This document shows positions 22,836 to 32,273 of a DNA stretch of 64,000 bases, one piece after another; the first letter of the stretch is position 1, and every line of letters starts with the position of its first letter. The notes beneath the pieces were generated by a model. The model was not told the DNA's origin. It saw nothing but the letters and a program-made list of their open reading frames with translations, and searched no databases. The stretch covers positions 868,001 through 932,000 of the forward strand of contig NZ_CP024160.1 in assembly GCF_002736145.1 (NCBI RefSeq). The letters run 5' to 3'. Made by a program: the position numbers and the translations under genes. Origin of the DNA: Collinsella aerofaciens. GTDB taxonomy: Bacteria; Actinomycetota; Coriobacteriia; Coriobacteriales; Coriobacteriaceae.

Positions 22836-25391
22836 CTAGAACGTCTGCTCGTAATCACTGTGTTTTTTGGCCGAACGCACCAGGAACTCCTGGTTGGTGT
22901 TGGTGCCCTTAAGACCCTTGATAAACGATGCGGCTGCGCGCTCGGTGTTGTTCATGCCGGCAAGAATGCGACGCAGACCAAAGACAAACGGGCGCATCTG
23001 CTCGTCGACCAACAGGTCCTCGTTACGTGTACCGGAGGCAACGGGGTCGATAGCCGGGAAGATGCGGCGGTCGGCCAGGTCGCGGTCGAGCTTAAGCTCC
23101 ATGTTGCCGGTGCCCTTGAACTCCTCAAAAATGACCTCGTCCATCTTGGAACCGGTGTCGATGAGGGCAGAGGCCAGGATGGTGAGCGAGCCACCGTTCT
23201 CGATATTGCGGGCTGCACCCAGGAAGCGCTTGGGCGGATACAGTGCCGCCGAATCGACGCCGCCCGAAAGGATGCGGCCCGAGGCGGGCGCCGCCAAGTT
23301 GTAGGCGCGGGCGAGGCGCGTGATGGAGTCGAGCACCACCACGACGTCGCCACCCAGCTCTACGATGCGCTTGGCGCGCTCGATGACGAGCTCTGCCACG
23401 CGGGTGTGGTTGTCGGCAGGCATATCGAAGGTCGACGCCACAACCTCGCCCTTGATGGAACGCTGCATATCGGTGACCTCTTCGGGGCGCTCGTCGACGA
23501 GCAGGCAGATGAGGTGCACCTCGGGGTTGTTAATCGAGATAGACTGGCAGATCTTCTTGAGGATCGTGGTCTTGCCGGCCTTGGGCGGGGACACGATCAG
23601 GCCGCGCTGGCCCTTGCCGATCGGTGAAACGATGTCGATGGCGCGACCGGTAATAGAGTCCTTGCCGTGCTCCATGCGCAGCGGCTCGTTGGGATAGACC
23701 GGGGTGAGGTCGCCGAACTTGGGGCGGTTGCGAATCTGCTCGGGGTCCAGACCGTTGACGGTCGTGATTTTGGCGAGGCCGGCGCGCTTGTCGCCACCGC
23801 GCGAAGGACGCAGCGAGCCCTCGATGACGTCACCCGTGCGCAGGCGCGCGGAGCGGATGAGGTAGGCGGGCACGAAGGCGTCGTCGTTGGACTTCATGTA
23901 GCCATGGGCATGGATGATGCCGGAGCTGTCCGGGCGAATCTGCAGAATGCCCTTGATATCGCGGAAGCCCTCGGCTTTCGCGGCGGTGACGTAGATCTCC
24001 TCGACGAGCTCGGCTTTCTTCTTGCCGGTCGTCTCGATCTCGAACTCCTTGGCCTTCTCGCGAAGTTCGGCGACCTTCATGGCAGCGAGCTCCTCGCGCG
24101 AAAGCGTGGGCTCGGTGGGAGCGGCATTACGCTCCTTGTTGCGTTGCTTGCGATCGCGCTGGCGGTTGCGACGGTCGTTGTTGCGCTCGTCCTTGCGCTC
24201 GTTGCGCTCCTCGTTGCGCTTGTGCTGGCGACGGTTGGGGCGAGCGCCGTCTTCGCCCTCGGCGTGGGCGGCACCATCGGTTGCGGCGGTGTCAACATTG
24301 GCCGCAGCGGCGTCATTGGCCTCGGCGCCAGAATCAACCTGCGCTTCGACATCAGCCTGCTGCTCGGCGGCCTTGGCCTTAACGGACTTCTTGCGACCGC
24401 GCTTGGGCTTCTCGGATGCAGGCTGTTCGACGTCCTGGGGCTCGGCGGCATCAGTCGATGCATCGGCGTTCGTCTCGGCGGAATCCTCGGACACACCCTT
24501 CTTGGCAGCCTTAGCCTTGGACGTGCGCTTAGCAGCAGTGCGACGGCTGCGACTGGGACGGACGTCGGCGGGCTCGACATCGGCGGGAGCGGCCTCGGAA
24601 GTCGTAGCATCCTGGACGGGCGCGTCGGCGGCGGTTGCAGACTCGGCGGTCGCCGCAGCATCCCGAGCGGCTGCAGCTGCGGCTGCGGCCTTCTCTGCCT
24701 CGACGAAGGCCTTGGGCTTGCGACCGCGACGATGCGGGCGCAAAGCCGGATCGACAACGGGAACTTCGCTGGCCTCGACAGGCGCAGCGGGCTCAACAGG
24801 CGATGTGCCCTCCCCTGCCGCGGAACGGACCGAAGCCTCAGTGAGCTCGGGGGCTACCTGTTCCGCAACCTGCTCGGCCTTAGCAGCCGTGCGGCGGCGT
24901 GTGCGCGGTGCCGGCTTCTCGGTCGGCAGGTCGGCGGCAGGGGTCTCGATGGCGGCAGGCGTCTCGGGCACAGACGGAGCTGCAAGCTCGGTCAGAGCCG
25001 CGGCCTCGCGCTCGGCAGCACGACGGCGGGCGCGCACCACCTGAGCCTCGCTAATCTGCGCCAACGCACGTGCCTGCGCGACCTCATCGGAAATCGGCGC
25101 CGAGGAGTCAGCTGCAACGGTGCGCTTGGCGCGCGTCGTGCGCGTGGTACGGCGCTTGGGCTTGGTGACCTCCTCGCCGTCAGCAGCAGGCTTGGCCGTG
25201 CGGCGCGTACGCTTGGGCTTTGCCGGAGCAGCCTCCTCAACAGTTGCAGGCACGGCCTTCTCAGCCGTTGCAGCCTTAGGCGTCTCAGGAGTCGAGGTTT
25301 GCGCGGGCGCCGCGACCTGGTCCGACACAACCGGTGCAGCGGGAGCGGCTTGCGTCGTCGTTATTTCGTTTTCTTGCTGTTGATCAGACAC
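22836..25391 (-). CDS. rho: Transcription termination factor Rho with about 430-residue N-terminal extension
   Basis: An 851-residue hexameric RNA helicase that ends transcription. Typical Rho is near 420 residues; here that core starts at LSREELAAMKVAELREKAKEF. The RNA-binding domain has GFRDIKGILQIRPDSSGIIHAHGYM and the ATPase has GLIVSPPKAGKTT (Walker A) and VVVVLDSITRLARAYN (Walker B). The Q- and R-loop region (GTGNMELKLDRDLADRRIFPA) is intact. The extension is Ala/Glu/Pro-rich with KPKRTRRT-type basic islands and ends in a strongly Arg/Asn/Lys-rich block, as in actinobacterial Rho. The start is a GTG with a weak ribosome site, so the exact N-terminus is uncertain. Confidence 0.93.
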   Translation of the reverse strand: MSDQQQENEITTTQAAPAAPVVSDQVAAPAQTSTPETPKAATAEKAVPATVEEAAPAKPKRTRRTAKPAADGEEVTKPKRRTTRTTRAKRTVAADSSAPISDEVAQARALAQISEAQVVRARRRAAEREAAALTELAAPSVPETPAAIETPAADLPTEKPAPRTRRRTAAKAEQVAEQVAPELTEASVRSAAGEGTSPVEPAAPVEASEVPVVDPALRPHRRGRKPKAFVEAEKAAAAAAAARDAAATAESATAADAPVQDATTSEAAPADVEPADVRPSRSRRTAAKRTSKAKAAKKGVSEDSAETNADASTDAAEPQDVEQPASEKPKRGRKKSVKAKAAEQQADVEAQVDSGAEANDAAAANVDTAATDGAAHAEGEDGARPNRRQHKRNEERNERKDERNNDRRNRQRDRKQRNKERNAAPTEPTLSREELAAMKVAELREKAKEFEIETTGKKKAELVEEIYVTAAKAEGFRDIKGILQIRPDSSGIIHAHGYMKSNDDAFVPAYLIRSARLRTGDVIEGSLRPSRGGDKRAGLAKITTVNGLDPEQIRNRPKFGDLTPVYPNEPLRMEHGKDSITGRAIDIVSPIGKGQRGLIVSPPKAGKTTILKKICQSISINNPEVHLICLLVDERPEEVTDMQRSIKGEVVASTFDMPADNHTRVAELVIERAKRIVELGGDVVVVLDSITRLARAYNLAAPASGRILSGGVDSAALYPPKRFLGAARNIENGGSLTILASALIDTGSKMDEVIFEEFKGTGNMELKLDRDLADRRIFPAIDPVASGTRNEDLLVDEQMRPFVFGLRRILAGMNNTERAAASFIKGLKGTNTNQEFLVRSAKKHSDYEQTF

Positions 25392-25563
25392 AGTGTTTGC
25401 TCAACTTTCTTTTCAAGCCCTGTGATCACATGCTCCCTGCATAAACCTTCAGGGCGGCTAAACAGTCTAGTTCCGTTCAAAACGACGGACATCATTGATC
25501 TGTATCGAGATGATTGCGTCAACTACGCAGCGTTAGTTTAACACAACCGCCGTCACCTGCAAC

Positions 25564-25610
25564 TTAGTCATCGGGGACGTTCATAAACGACTAGTCAAAA
25601 GGGACACTCT
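25564..25610. repeat. Two direct GGGAC repeat units
   Basis: TTAGTCATCGGGGACGTTC and CTAGTCAAAAGGGACACTC follow each other with a period of 27 nt. The same unit (TAGTCATTGGGGACACTC) recurs at 44841. Confidence 0.6.
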
Positions 25611-25646
25611 TTGGTTTACCACTCACAAATCTGACTGCCTCCGCCA

Positions 25647-25796
25647 AAACTATGGCGGTTTACTACGATGAATCGCTCAACCGCGACCACTCCGAAACTT
25701 GTTGAACTAAAACCGCAGGTAGATGCCTTGCACTTTTTAGCGAAAAGCCGGCGTGGTTGGAATTCCTCAATTCATCGTAGTAAACCGGCATAGTTT
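25647..25796. repeat. Long inverted repeat, 27-nt arms, 96-nt spacer
   Basis: Arms at 25647-25673 and 25770-25796 match at 26 of 27 positions (core GGTTTACTACGATGAAT). No open reading frame of note lies in the spacer. It could be a large hairpin RNA or a small non-autonomous element. Confidence 0.7.
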
Positions 25797-25841
25797 CGTA
25801 TTTCCAGCAGTTCAAAATTTGTCAATACGTCGGCATATGCG

Positions 25842-25873
25842 AAAAAAGCCCGACCTCCGTGGGAGATCGGGCT
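25842..25873 (-). terminator. Terminator after argS
   Basis: On the minus strand AGCCCGATCTCC pairs with GGAGGTCGGGCT and TTTTTC follows. Confidence 0.85.
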
Positions 25874-25920
25874 TATAGGGCTCAGTTAAACCAAGTCTGT
25901 ACGGTCAAATGACCCGCAGA

Positions 25921-27774
25921 TTACATCTGCTCGGGCGCGGAAACGCCAACGAGGGTGAGCACCAGGGCGAGCGTCACGCGGACAGCGTCGCAAGCGGCCA
26001 GACGGGCACGCGAAAGCTCGGGGTCGACGGGACGACCCTCACTCGGCAGCACCTGGCAGGCAGCGTAGAAGCTGTGGAAGTCACCGGCGAGTTCCTCGGC
26101 AAAGTGGGTCAGACGGAACGGAGCGCGATCGCGAGCGCAGCTGGCGATCAGGTCGGTGAGCTCGTTGAGCTTGCGCGAAAGGGCGAGCTCGGTCGGGTCG
26201 GTCAGCAGCGAGTAATCGACGTTCTCACCGATGGCCTTGGCGGCAACGGCCTTCATGCCCATCTCGTCGGCCTGCTCAGGCGTTACGTCGGCGGCACGGC
26301 GCAGGATGGAGCACACGCGGGCGTGAGCATACTGCACGTAATAGACCGGGTTGGAGTTGTCGCGCTTCTTAACGGCCTCGATGTCGAAGTCGACCATCTG
26401 GTTGGAGCTCTTGGAGATGAGCGTGTAGCGAGCGGCATCGGAGCCGACCTCGTCGACGAGCTCCTGCAGGGTCACCATGGTGCCCTTGCGCTTGGACATA
26501 CGAACGGGCTTGCCATTACGCAGCAGGTTGACGAGCTGGCCCAGCAGAACCTCAAACTTGCCGGGATAGCCGAGAGCGTCGCAGACGCAGCGGACGCGCT
26601 CGATGTAGCCGTGGTGGTCGGCACCCCAAATGTCGATGACGTGGTCGACGCGCTGGAACTTGTCCCAATGATAGGCAACGTCGGAGGCGAAGTAGGTGTA
26701 CTCGCCATCGGACTTGATCAGGACGCGGTCCTTGTCGTCGCCTAGGTCGGTGGAGCGGAACCACAGGGCGCCGTCCTTGGTGTAGAGGTAGCCCATCTTG
26801 TCGAGCTTCTCAAAAGCGCGGTCGACGGCGGAGGTGCCGGCGGTCTCGCCCTCGGTGTCCTTCACGTACAGCGAACGCTCGGAGTACCAACGATCGAAGT
26901 CGCAATTGACGGCGTGGCAGAGGTCGCGCATGTTGTCGACCATCTTCACATAGCCGCGCTCGCGGAAGCTCTCCATGCGCTCCTGCGGATCGGCGTCGAC
27001 CCACTTGTCGCCGTCGGTGCGCCAGAACTCGGCGGCCTCGTCGATGATGTAATCGCCGCCGTAGGAGTCCTTACCCAGGGTCTCGGCAAAGTTGTCCTGG
27101 TACGGATGGGTCTCGGGATGCTCGTCGTTCTCATCGGCAACGAAGGCATCGCGGTCGGCGATCAGCAGCTTGTGAGCCTCGTCGATATCCACGCCCTGCT
27201 TGGCAATGATGTCGGCAAGCTGCATATAGCGCGTGCTGATGGAGTTGCCGAAGGTGTTCATCTGAGAGCCGTGGTCGTTGATGTAGAACTCACGCTGGAT
27301 GTCGTAACCGGCGTGGTCCATAACACGGCAGAGGGAGTCGCCCAGAGCTGCCCAGCGGCCGTGGCCAATGTGCATGGGGCCGACGGGGTTGGCGGAGACG
27401 AACTCGACCTGGGTCTTCAGGCCGCCGCCGACGTTGGACTTAGCGAAGTCCATGCCCTTCTCGCGGGCCTCGCCAAAGATGGCGTTCTTGACGGCGACGG
27501 AGAGGTAGAAGTTGATGAAGCCAGGGCCGGCGATCTCGACCTTCTCGATCGCGGGGTCCTCGGGCATATGGGCAACGACGGCCTCGGCGATCTTGCGCGG
27601 GGCGCAGTGAGCCAGCTTGGCGGACTTCAGGGCCATGGTGGAGGTCCACTCGCCATGAGAAGTGTCAGCCGGTCGCTCGATAGCGCAATCGTCAAGTTCA
27701 AATGCGGAAAGGTCGCCGGCCTCCTGGGCCGCAGCAAGCGCAGCGCGTACCAGCTCTTCAATCTTCTCGGGCAT
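25921..27774 (-). CDS. argS: Arginyl-tRNA synthetase
   Basis: A 617-residue class Ia synthetase. The HIGH motif is in NPVGPMHIGHGRWAALGDSL and the KMSKS-like loop is VRMSKRKGTMVTLQEL. The N-terminal additional domain (residues 1-110) and the C-terminal DALR anticodon-binding domain with LTHFAEELAGDFHSFYAAC are present, so the length is complete. The ATG at 27774 has AAGGAGG at ideal spacing; the frame upstream to 27903 is not coding. It diverges from the CarD gene. Confidence 0.96.
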   Translation of the reverse strand: MPEKIEELVRAALAAAQEAGDLSAFELDDCAIERPADTSHGEWTSTMALKSAKLAHCAPRKIAEAVVAHMPEDPAIEKVEIAGPGFINFYLSVAVKNAIFGEAREKGMDFAKSNVGGGLKTQVEFVSANPVGPMHIGHGRWAALGDSLCRVMDHAGYDIQREFYINDHGSQMNTFGNSISTRYMQLADIIAKQGVDIDEAHKLLIADRDAFVADENDEHPETHPYQDNFAETLGKDSYGGDYIIDEAAEFWRTDGDKWVDADPQERMESFRERGYVKMVDNMRDLCHAVNCDFDRWYSERSLYVKDTEGETAGTSAVDRAFEKLDKMGYLYTKDGALWFRSTDLGDDKDRVLIKSDGEYTYFASDVAYHWDKFQRVDHVIDIWGADHHGYIERVRCVCDALGYPGKFEVLLGQLVNLLRNGKPVRMSKRKGTMVTLQELVDEVGSDAARYTLISKSSNQMVDFDIEAVKKRDNSNPVYYVQYAHARVCSILRRAADVTPEQADEMGMKAVAAKAIGENVDYSLLTDPTELALSRKLNELTDLIASCARDRAPFRLTHFAEELAGDFHSFYAACQVLPSEGRPVDPELSRARLAACDAVRVTLALVLTLVGVSAPEQM

Positions 27775-28116
27775 AGATCCTCCTTGTGTTAAAGCCCCCG
27801 AGCTCTTGGTCACTCGTAGGGCAAAAGCCAGAGTTTGTAGCACTCTATCACAAGCGACGGGCACTATCGCAGGGTAAAGCCAATCGAAATTGCATATGCA
27901 CAAAATTGACTACAGCTTGTATGGAGTCACTCAAAGATGCCGGTCTGCCTGCAGATTATGCACGCGTTGAAAATGCATAAAGGCGTGAATGAGCTGTGTC
28001 TTTTATCGAATACTCTTACCTATCAGAGTTGTGTGCTTTTCCTGCATAAAGTAAGGATTTGCGCACGTCAGCGTGGTATTTTAGACATACGCAAATTCGT
28101 ATAAGTTGGAGGTAGC
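27775..28116. other. Intergenic region between divergent argS and CarD-like gene
   Basis: About 340 bp, AT-richer than its neighbours. It must hold two divergent promoters, but I could not assign -35/-10 pairs with confidence. No gene was seen. Confidence 0.4.
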
Positions 28117-28602
28117 ATGTTCTCAATCGGTCAACACGTCATTCATCCGGGTCAGGGAGTCTGCACCGTCGTCGGTTTTAGGGACGACACGCCGCAGCCC
28201 ATGCTGTTGCTCGAGACCAAGCAGGGACATGCGCAGACGATCCTCATGTACCCCGTGGCGCAGGCCGATCGTTTGCATGCCGCCATCTCCCAGCAAGATG
28301 CCGAGCACCTGCTGAGCCACTACGACGAGCTGGAGTGCGACACCTTTACCGAGCGCAACAGCTCGCTTGAGGAGACGCACTTTAAGCAGCAGCTCAAGCT
28401 GGGCGCGCCCGAGACGGTCCGCGTGGCAAAAACCATGATGCACCGTATCCGCCAGGCCGAGGAAGCAGATAAAAAGCCCAGCTCCTACTACATGCGCGTA
28501 CTCAAGGAGGCCAAGCGCCGCTCCATCGAGGAATTCGCTGTGGCCCTGGGCGTCACCGAAGAGGACGCCGAAGCCCGCCTAGCCCAAGCTGCCCTCAACT
28601 AA
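28117..28602 (+). CDS. CarD-family RNA polymerase-binding regulator
   Basis: A 161-residue protein. The N-terminal 60 residues (FSIGQHVIHPGQGVCTVVGF) match the CarD/CdnL/TRCF Tudor-like domain that contacts the RNA polymerase beta subunit. The C-terminus is helical and basic (YYMRVLKEAKRRSIEEFAVAL), the DNA-binding part that stabilises the open complex at promoters. TTGGAGG precedes the ATG. It is a single gene ending at a hairpin repeat that can double as terminator. Confidence 0.88.
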   Translation: MFSIGQHVIHPGQGVCTVVGFRDDTPQPMLLLETKQGHAQTILMYPVAQADRLHAAISQQDAEHLLSHYDELECDTFTERNSSLEETHFKQQLKLGAPETVRVAKTMMHRIRQAEEADKKPSSYYMRVLKEAKRRSIEEFAVALGVTEEDAEARLAQAALN

Positions 28603-28615
28603 CCCATCCGCGCCA

Positions 28616-28656
28616 AAAACCACCACAAAGGGGACAGGCACCTTTGTGGTGGTTTT
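28616..28656. repeat. GGACAGGCA-loop hairpin, copy A
   Basis: A 16-bp perfect stem (AAAACCACCACAAAGG) with loop GGACAGGCA and a T-tract, 13 nt after the CarD-like gene. It works as a terminator by structure and is the first of six near-identical copies. Confidence 0.9.
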
Positions 28657-28719
28657 TTCGTTCTAGTCGTTCTAGTAGTATTCATTCTTAGCGATACCTA
28701 CGAGCACAAGGAGTCTCTT

Positions 28720-29319
28720 ATGGCAGAGCCACTTACCGCCGGAATCACCCGCGACCGCGCATTCGAACTGCTCAACGAGCACAACAAGGACCCGTTCCAC
28801 ATCACCCATGGCGAGACGGTCGAGGGCACCATGCGCTACTTTGCGCGCGATTTCGACCCCGAGAACGAGGAGTTCTGGGGCATCGTCGGCCTGCTGCACG
28901 ACCTGGATTGGGAGGAGCATGAGAACGATCCCATGAACCACACCATCTATGCGGCCGAGATCCTCGAGGGCGAGGGCGCATCGCCCGAGCTCATTCGCGC
29001 CATCCAGACGCACACGTCCGATTTCAACACCTCTCTGCCCAAGCCCGAGCTGCAGATGGAAAAGATACTGTTTGCCTGCGACGAGCTCACCGGCTTGATC
29101 GGCGCTGCCGTCATCATGCGTCCGAGTAAGAGCGTCATGGACTTTACGACCAAGTCGCTCAAGAAAAAGTTCAAGGACAAGCGCTTTGCCGCCGGCTGCT
29201 CGCGCGACGTGATTGCGCAGGGTGCCGAGATGCTGGGCTGGGAGCTCCCCGAGCTCTTCGACCGTACCATCGCGGCCATGCAATCCTTCGCCCCCGACCG
29301 CGACACCTTCCAGGCTTAA
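28720..29319 (+). CDS. HD-domain hydrolase
   Basis: A 199-residue HD-superfamily protein. The metal-binding pattern is visible as HITHGETVEGTMRYF, GIVGLLHDLDWEEHEN with the His-Asp pair, NHTIYAAEIL and IQTHTSDFN. Such proteins are metal-dependent phosphohydrolases of nucleotides or other phosphates; the substrate is not known. AAGGAG precedes the ATG. It is a single gene between two copies of the GGACAGGCA hairpin. Confidence 0.83.
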   Translation: MAEPLTAGITRDRAFELLNEHNKDPFHITHGETVEGTMRYFARDFDPENEEFWGIVGLLHDLDWEEHENDPMNHTIYAAEILEGEGASPELIRAIQTHTSDFNTSLPKPELQMEKILFACDELTGLIGAAVIMRPSKSVMDFTTKSLKKKFKDKRFAAGCSRDVIAQGAEMLGWELPELFDRTIAAMQSFAPDRDTFQA

Positions 29320-29323
29320 TTCC

Positions 29324-29364
29324 AAAACCACCACAAAGGGGACAGGCACCTTTGTGGTGGTTTT
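29324..29364. repeat. GGACAGGCA-loop hairpin, copy B
   Basis: Identical stem and loop to copy A. It lies between the convergent HD and proA genes and probably terminates both. Confidence 0.9.
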
Positions 29365-29378
29365 TGTTTGCGCAGGCG

Positions 29379-30665
29379 TTAGGGGCGGACCTGGCCAGTG
29401 CCTCGAAGCTTGTATTTGTAGGTGGTGAGAGCCTCGGCGGCAAAGGGGCCACGGGCGTGGAGCTTTTGGGTCGAGATGCCGATCTCGGCGCCCAGGCCAA
29501 ACTCGCCGCCATCGGTAAAGCGCGTGCTGGCGTTAGCGTACACGGCCGAGGCATCGACCGCATCGAGGAAGCGCTCGCAAGCATCCGTGTCCTCGGCAAC
29601 GATGGCCTCGGAGTGCATCGTGCCGTAACGATTGATGTGCGCAATGGCCTCGTCCTCGTTTGCCACGACCTTCACGCTCATCTCGAGCGCCAGATACTCG
29701 CGACCCCAGTCCTCCTCAGTCGCGGCAACGTAGTCATCACCCTCCACAAAGCCGGCGTCGGCGCATGCGGCGCACGTGGCCTCGTCGCCGTGAATGAGTA
29801 CGCCGTGGTCATGCAGCACGGCCACGACCGCGGGCAAAAACGCATCGGACACGGCACGGTCGACCAGCAGCGACTCGGCGGCATTGCACACGCCCACGCG
29901 CTGCGTCTTAGCGTTGACGATAATATTGAGCGCTTTATCGAAGTCGGCGGATTCATGCACGTAGATGTGGCAGTTACCCGTGCCCGTCTCGATCACCGGA
30001 ACGAGTGACTCGCGCACGCAGCGCTGGATCAGGCCCGCACCGCCACGCGGAATGAGCACATCGACGACGCCGCGGAGCTTCATGAGCTCGCCGGTGGCCT
30101 CGCGGTCGGTAGACTCGATCATCGACACGGCCTCGCGCGGGAAGCCCTTGGTCTCGAGCGCATCGGCCAGCAGCTCAGAAATCATGGCGCACGAGTGATA
30201 GGCTAGCGAGCCGCCGCGCAGAATGCAGGCGTTGCCGGTACGGATGCAGATGCCTGCGGCGTCGGCCGTCACGTTGGGGCGCGCCTCGTAGACCATAGCG
30301 ACCAGGCCCAGCGGCACACTCACACGGGTCAGGTCCACGCCACTTGCAAGCACGCGGTGGTCGAGCACGCGGCCCACGGGATCGGGCAGCTCGGCGAGCT
30401 TTTCCAGGCCGGCGGCCATGCCCTCGACGCGCTCGGGCGTCAGCAGCAGACGATCGAGCAGTCCGGCCGAGGTACCCGCATCGCGCGCGGCGGACATATC
30501 GAGCTCGTTGGCGGCAACGATGGAGTCGATACCGTTGCGCAGCGCTGCAGCCATGGCGCGCACGGCCTCCTGGCGCTGTTCATCGCTCGCCGTGGCAAGC
30601 GAGGCCGACGCCGCCTTGGCGACAACGGCAAGATCGTGGGCATACGTGGCTATATCGACCGACAT
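29379..30665 (-). CDS. proA: Gamma-glutamyl phosphate reductase
   Basis: A 428-residue NADPH-dependent enzyme of the aldehyde dehydrogenase fold, second step of proline synthesis. The catalytic cysteine is C260 in RVGVCNAAESLLVD. VMVYEARPNVTADAAGICIRTGN-type and VIETGTGNCHIYV blocks are as in ProA. AGGAGAAAGGG precedes the ATG. Unusually proA is not adjacent to proB: a rightward peptidase gene lies between them, so each must have its own promoter. It diverges from that peptidase. Confidence 0.95.
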   Translation of the reverse strand: MSVDIATYAHDLAVVAKAASASLATASDEQRQEAVRAMAAALRNGIDSIVAANELDMSAARDAGTSAGLLDRLLLTPERVEGMAAGLEKLAELPDPVGRVLDHRVLASGVDLTRVSVPLGLVAMVYEARPNVTADAAGICIRTGNACILRGGSLAYHSCAMISELLADALETKGFPREAVSMIESTDREATGELMKLRGVVDVLIPRGGAGLIQRCVRESLVPVIETGTGNCHIYVHESADFDKALNIIVNAKTQRVGVCNAAESLLVDRAVSDAFLPAVVAVLHDHGVLIHGDEATCAACADAGFVEGDDYVAATEEDWGREYLALEMSVKVVANEDEAIAHINRYGTMHSEAIVAEDTDACERFLDAVDASAVYANASTRFTDGGEFGLGAEIGISTQKLHARGPFAAEALTTYKYKLRGTGQVRP

Positions 30666-30777
30666 GGGCGGCCCTTTCTCCTAGAAGTTTGCAACCATGG
30701 TAGCCGATTTGCGCATGGCCTCGCCCACGGCGGTAGAATTGGTCAACCCGAAACACCGCAACGAACGGAAGACTCAC

Positions 30778-32196
30778 ATGGCCCTCATCACTTCGTACCA
30801 CGTCCCCGGCCTTTACGTCGAGGACCACAGCATCGACGTCCCCCTTGACTGGCGCGGCCTGGAGCCGATGCTCCTGGCCGTCGGCAGCACCATGCGCCGC
30901 GGCGCTATACCGACACCCATCGCCGGCGCGCCCGAGAGCATCAAGCTCTTCTACCGCGTGGTTTGCGCACCCGACCGCATCAACGACGACCTGCCGCTCC
31001 TTCTCTTTTTGCAGGGTGGCCCCGGTGGCGAGAGCCCGCGTCCGCTGTCGCCCACAAGCGATGGCTGGATCGAAGAGGCCGTCAAGCACTTCCGCGTGGT
31101 CCTTCCCGACCAGCGCGGCACCGGACGCAGCAGCTGTGTTGACGGACGCACGATCGCGGCCTTGGGCGAGCGCGCCGAGGCGGCAGGCTCCGATGCGGCC
31201 CGCTCGCAGGCGGACTTCCTCAAGCGTCACCTCGCCAGCTCCATCGTGCGCGATTTTGAGTACCTGCGCCTGGTGGGCTTTGGCGGCAAGCCCTGGGTCA
31301 CGCTCGGACAGAGCTACGGCGGTTTTTTGACGCTGAGCTATCTGTCGCTCTTCCCCGAGGGCGCGGCGGCGAGCTTTACCTGCGGCGGAATCCCCCACGT
31401 GCCGGCGAGCGCAAGCGAGGTCTACGCGCACACCTTCCCGCGCATGGTCGCCAAGACGCAGCAGTATTATGACCGCTACCCCGCTGACGTCGAGCGCGTG
31501 GCAGCCCTGGCCGATGCACTCGAGGCTCAGAAGCCCGTGCTGCCCGACGGCTCGCCGATGACGGTCGAGCGCCTACAGCTCATGGGCAGCGACTTTGGCA
31601 TGAAGCCGAGCTTTGAGCGCATGCATTGGATTATCGATCATGCTTTTGTTGACGGCGACGGCACGCTGGCCTGCGGCGCCTCGGTATCTGACAGCTTTTT
31701 GATGCGCGCCTTCGAGCGCACCAACACGCGCACGAATCCGCTGTACTGGACGCTTCAGGAGTTCATCTACGCCGACGGCGACACCATGCCCATTCGCTGG
31801 GCCGCGGCAGAAGAGAAGGCCCATCGTGCCGAGTTCGACACGCTCACGCGACCGCTCATGTTTACCGGCGAGGCCATGTTCCCGTGGATGTTTGAGCAGA
31901 TGCCCGAACTTAAGCCCTTCAAGCCGGCGATGGATCTGCTTATGGAAGACACAAGCTGGGACAAGATCTACGACCCGCAGCGCCTGGCGTGCAACGAGGT
32001 GCCCCTGCAGGCCGCAGTGTATTTCGATGACATGTACGTGGACTCGGGCATGCAGCTCGATACGCTCAGCCGCGTGGGCAACTCGCATGCCTGGGTGACG
32101 AACGAGTTCGAGCACGACGGCTTGCACGGCAGCGTGGTGTTCAAGCACCTCTTCGACGAAGCCCTCAACCGCGGAGACCTGCGCCAGATCTTCTAG
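30778..32196 (+). CDS. Alpha/beta-hydrolase, S33 peptidase (prolyl aminopeptidase-like)
   Basis: A 472-residue serine hydrolase. The nucleophile is S179 in TLGQSYGGFLTL (GxSxG). The oxyanion loop is LLFLQGGPGGESPRPL, the HGGPG-type motif of S33 aminopeptidases. A cap domain is followed by VDSGMQ and EFEHDGLHGS, which could provide the Asp and His. Such enzymes release N-terminal proline from peptides. Its position between proB and proA, genes for proline synthesis, supports a proline-supply role but this is inference. The start at ATG 30778 has only a weak GGAAGA site. Confidence 0.85.
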   Translation: MALITSYHVPGLYVEDHSIDVPLDWRGLEPMLLAVGSTMRRGAIPTPIAGAPESIKLFYRVVCAPDRINDDLPLLLFLQGGPGGESPRPLSPTSDGWIEEAVKHFRVVLPDQRGTGRSSCVDGRTIAALGERAEAAGSDAARSQADFLKRHLASSIVRDFEYLRLVGFGGKPWVTLGQSYGGFLTLSYLSLFPEGAAASFTCGGIPHVPASASEVYAHTFPRMVAKTQQYYDRYPADVERVAALADALEAQKPVLPDGSPMTVERLQLMGSDFGMKPSFERMHWIIDHAFVDGDGTLACGASVSDSFLMRAFERTNTRTNPLYWTLQEFIYADGDTMPIRWAAAEEKAHRAEFDTLTRPLMFTGEAMFPWMFEQMPELKPFKPAMDLLMEDTSWDKIYDPQRLACNEVPLQAAVYFDDMYVDSGMQLDTLSRVGNSHAWVTNEFEHDGLHGSVVFKHLFDEALNRGDLRQIF

Positions 32197-32225
32197 CAAA
32201 GGAGTGTCCCCAAGTGCCGGAAAAG

Positions 32226-32273
32226 GAGAGGCAGCACTGCTGGCAAAACGAGCCGCAGCGCTGCCTCTCTTTA
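32226..32273. terminator. Terminator between the peptidase gene and proB
   Basis: GAGAGGCAGCACTGC pairs with GCAGCGCTGCCTCTC (one mismatch) and TTTAT follows. The proB stop codon overlaps its right edge. Confidence 0.75.

Larger units (their letters stand above)
25392..25920. other. Intergenic region, about 530 bp, with repeats
   Basis: No gene seen. The region lies between rho and argS. It holds two GGGAC-type units (25564-25610), a 27-nt inverted repeat with arms at 25647 and 25770, and the argS terminator. Confidence 0.6.

Noticed and set aside
28081-28105. TAGACA/TATAAG as a promoter for the CarD-like gene
   Set aside because: The gap between the two hexamers is only 12 nt, too short for a sigma70-type promoter.
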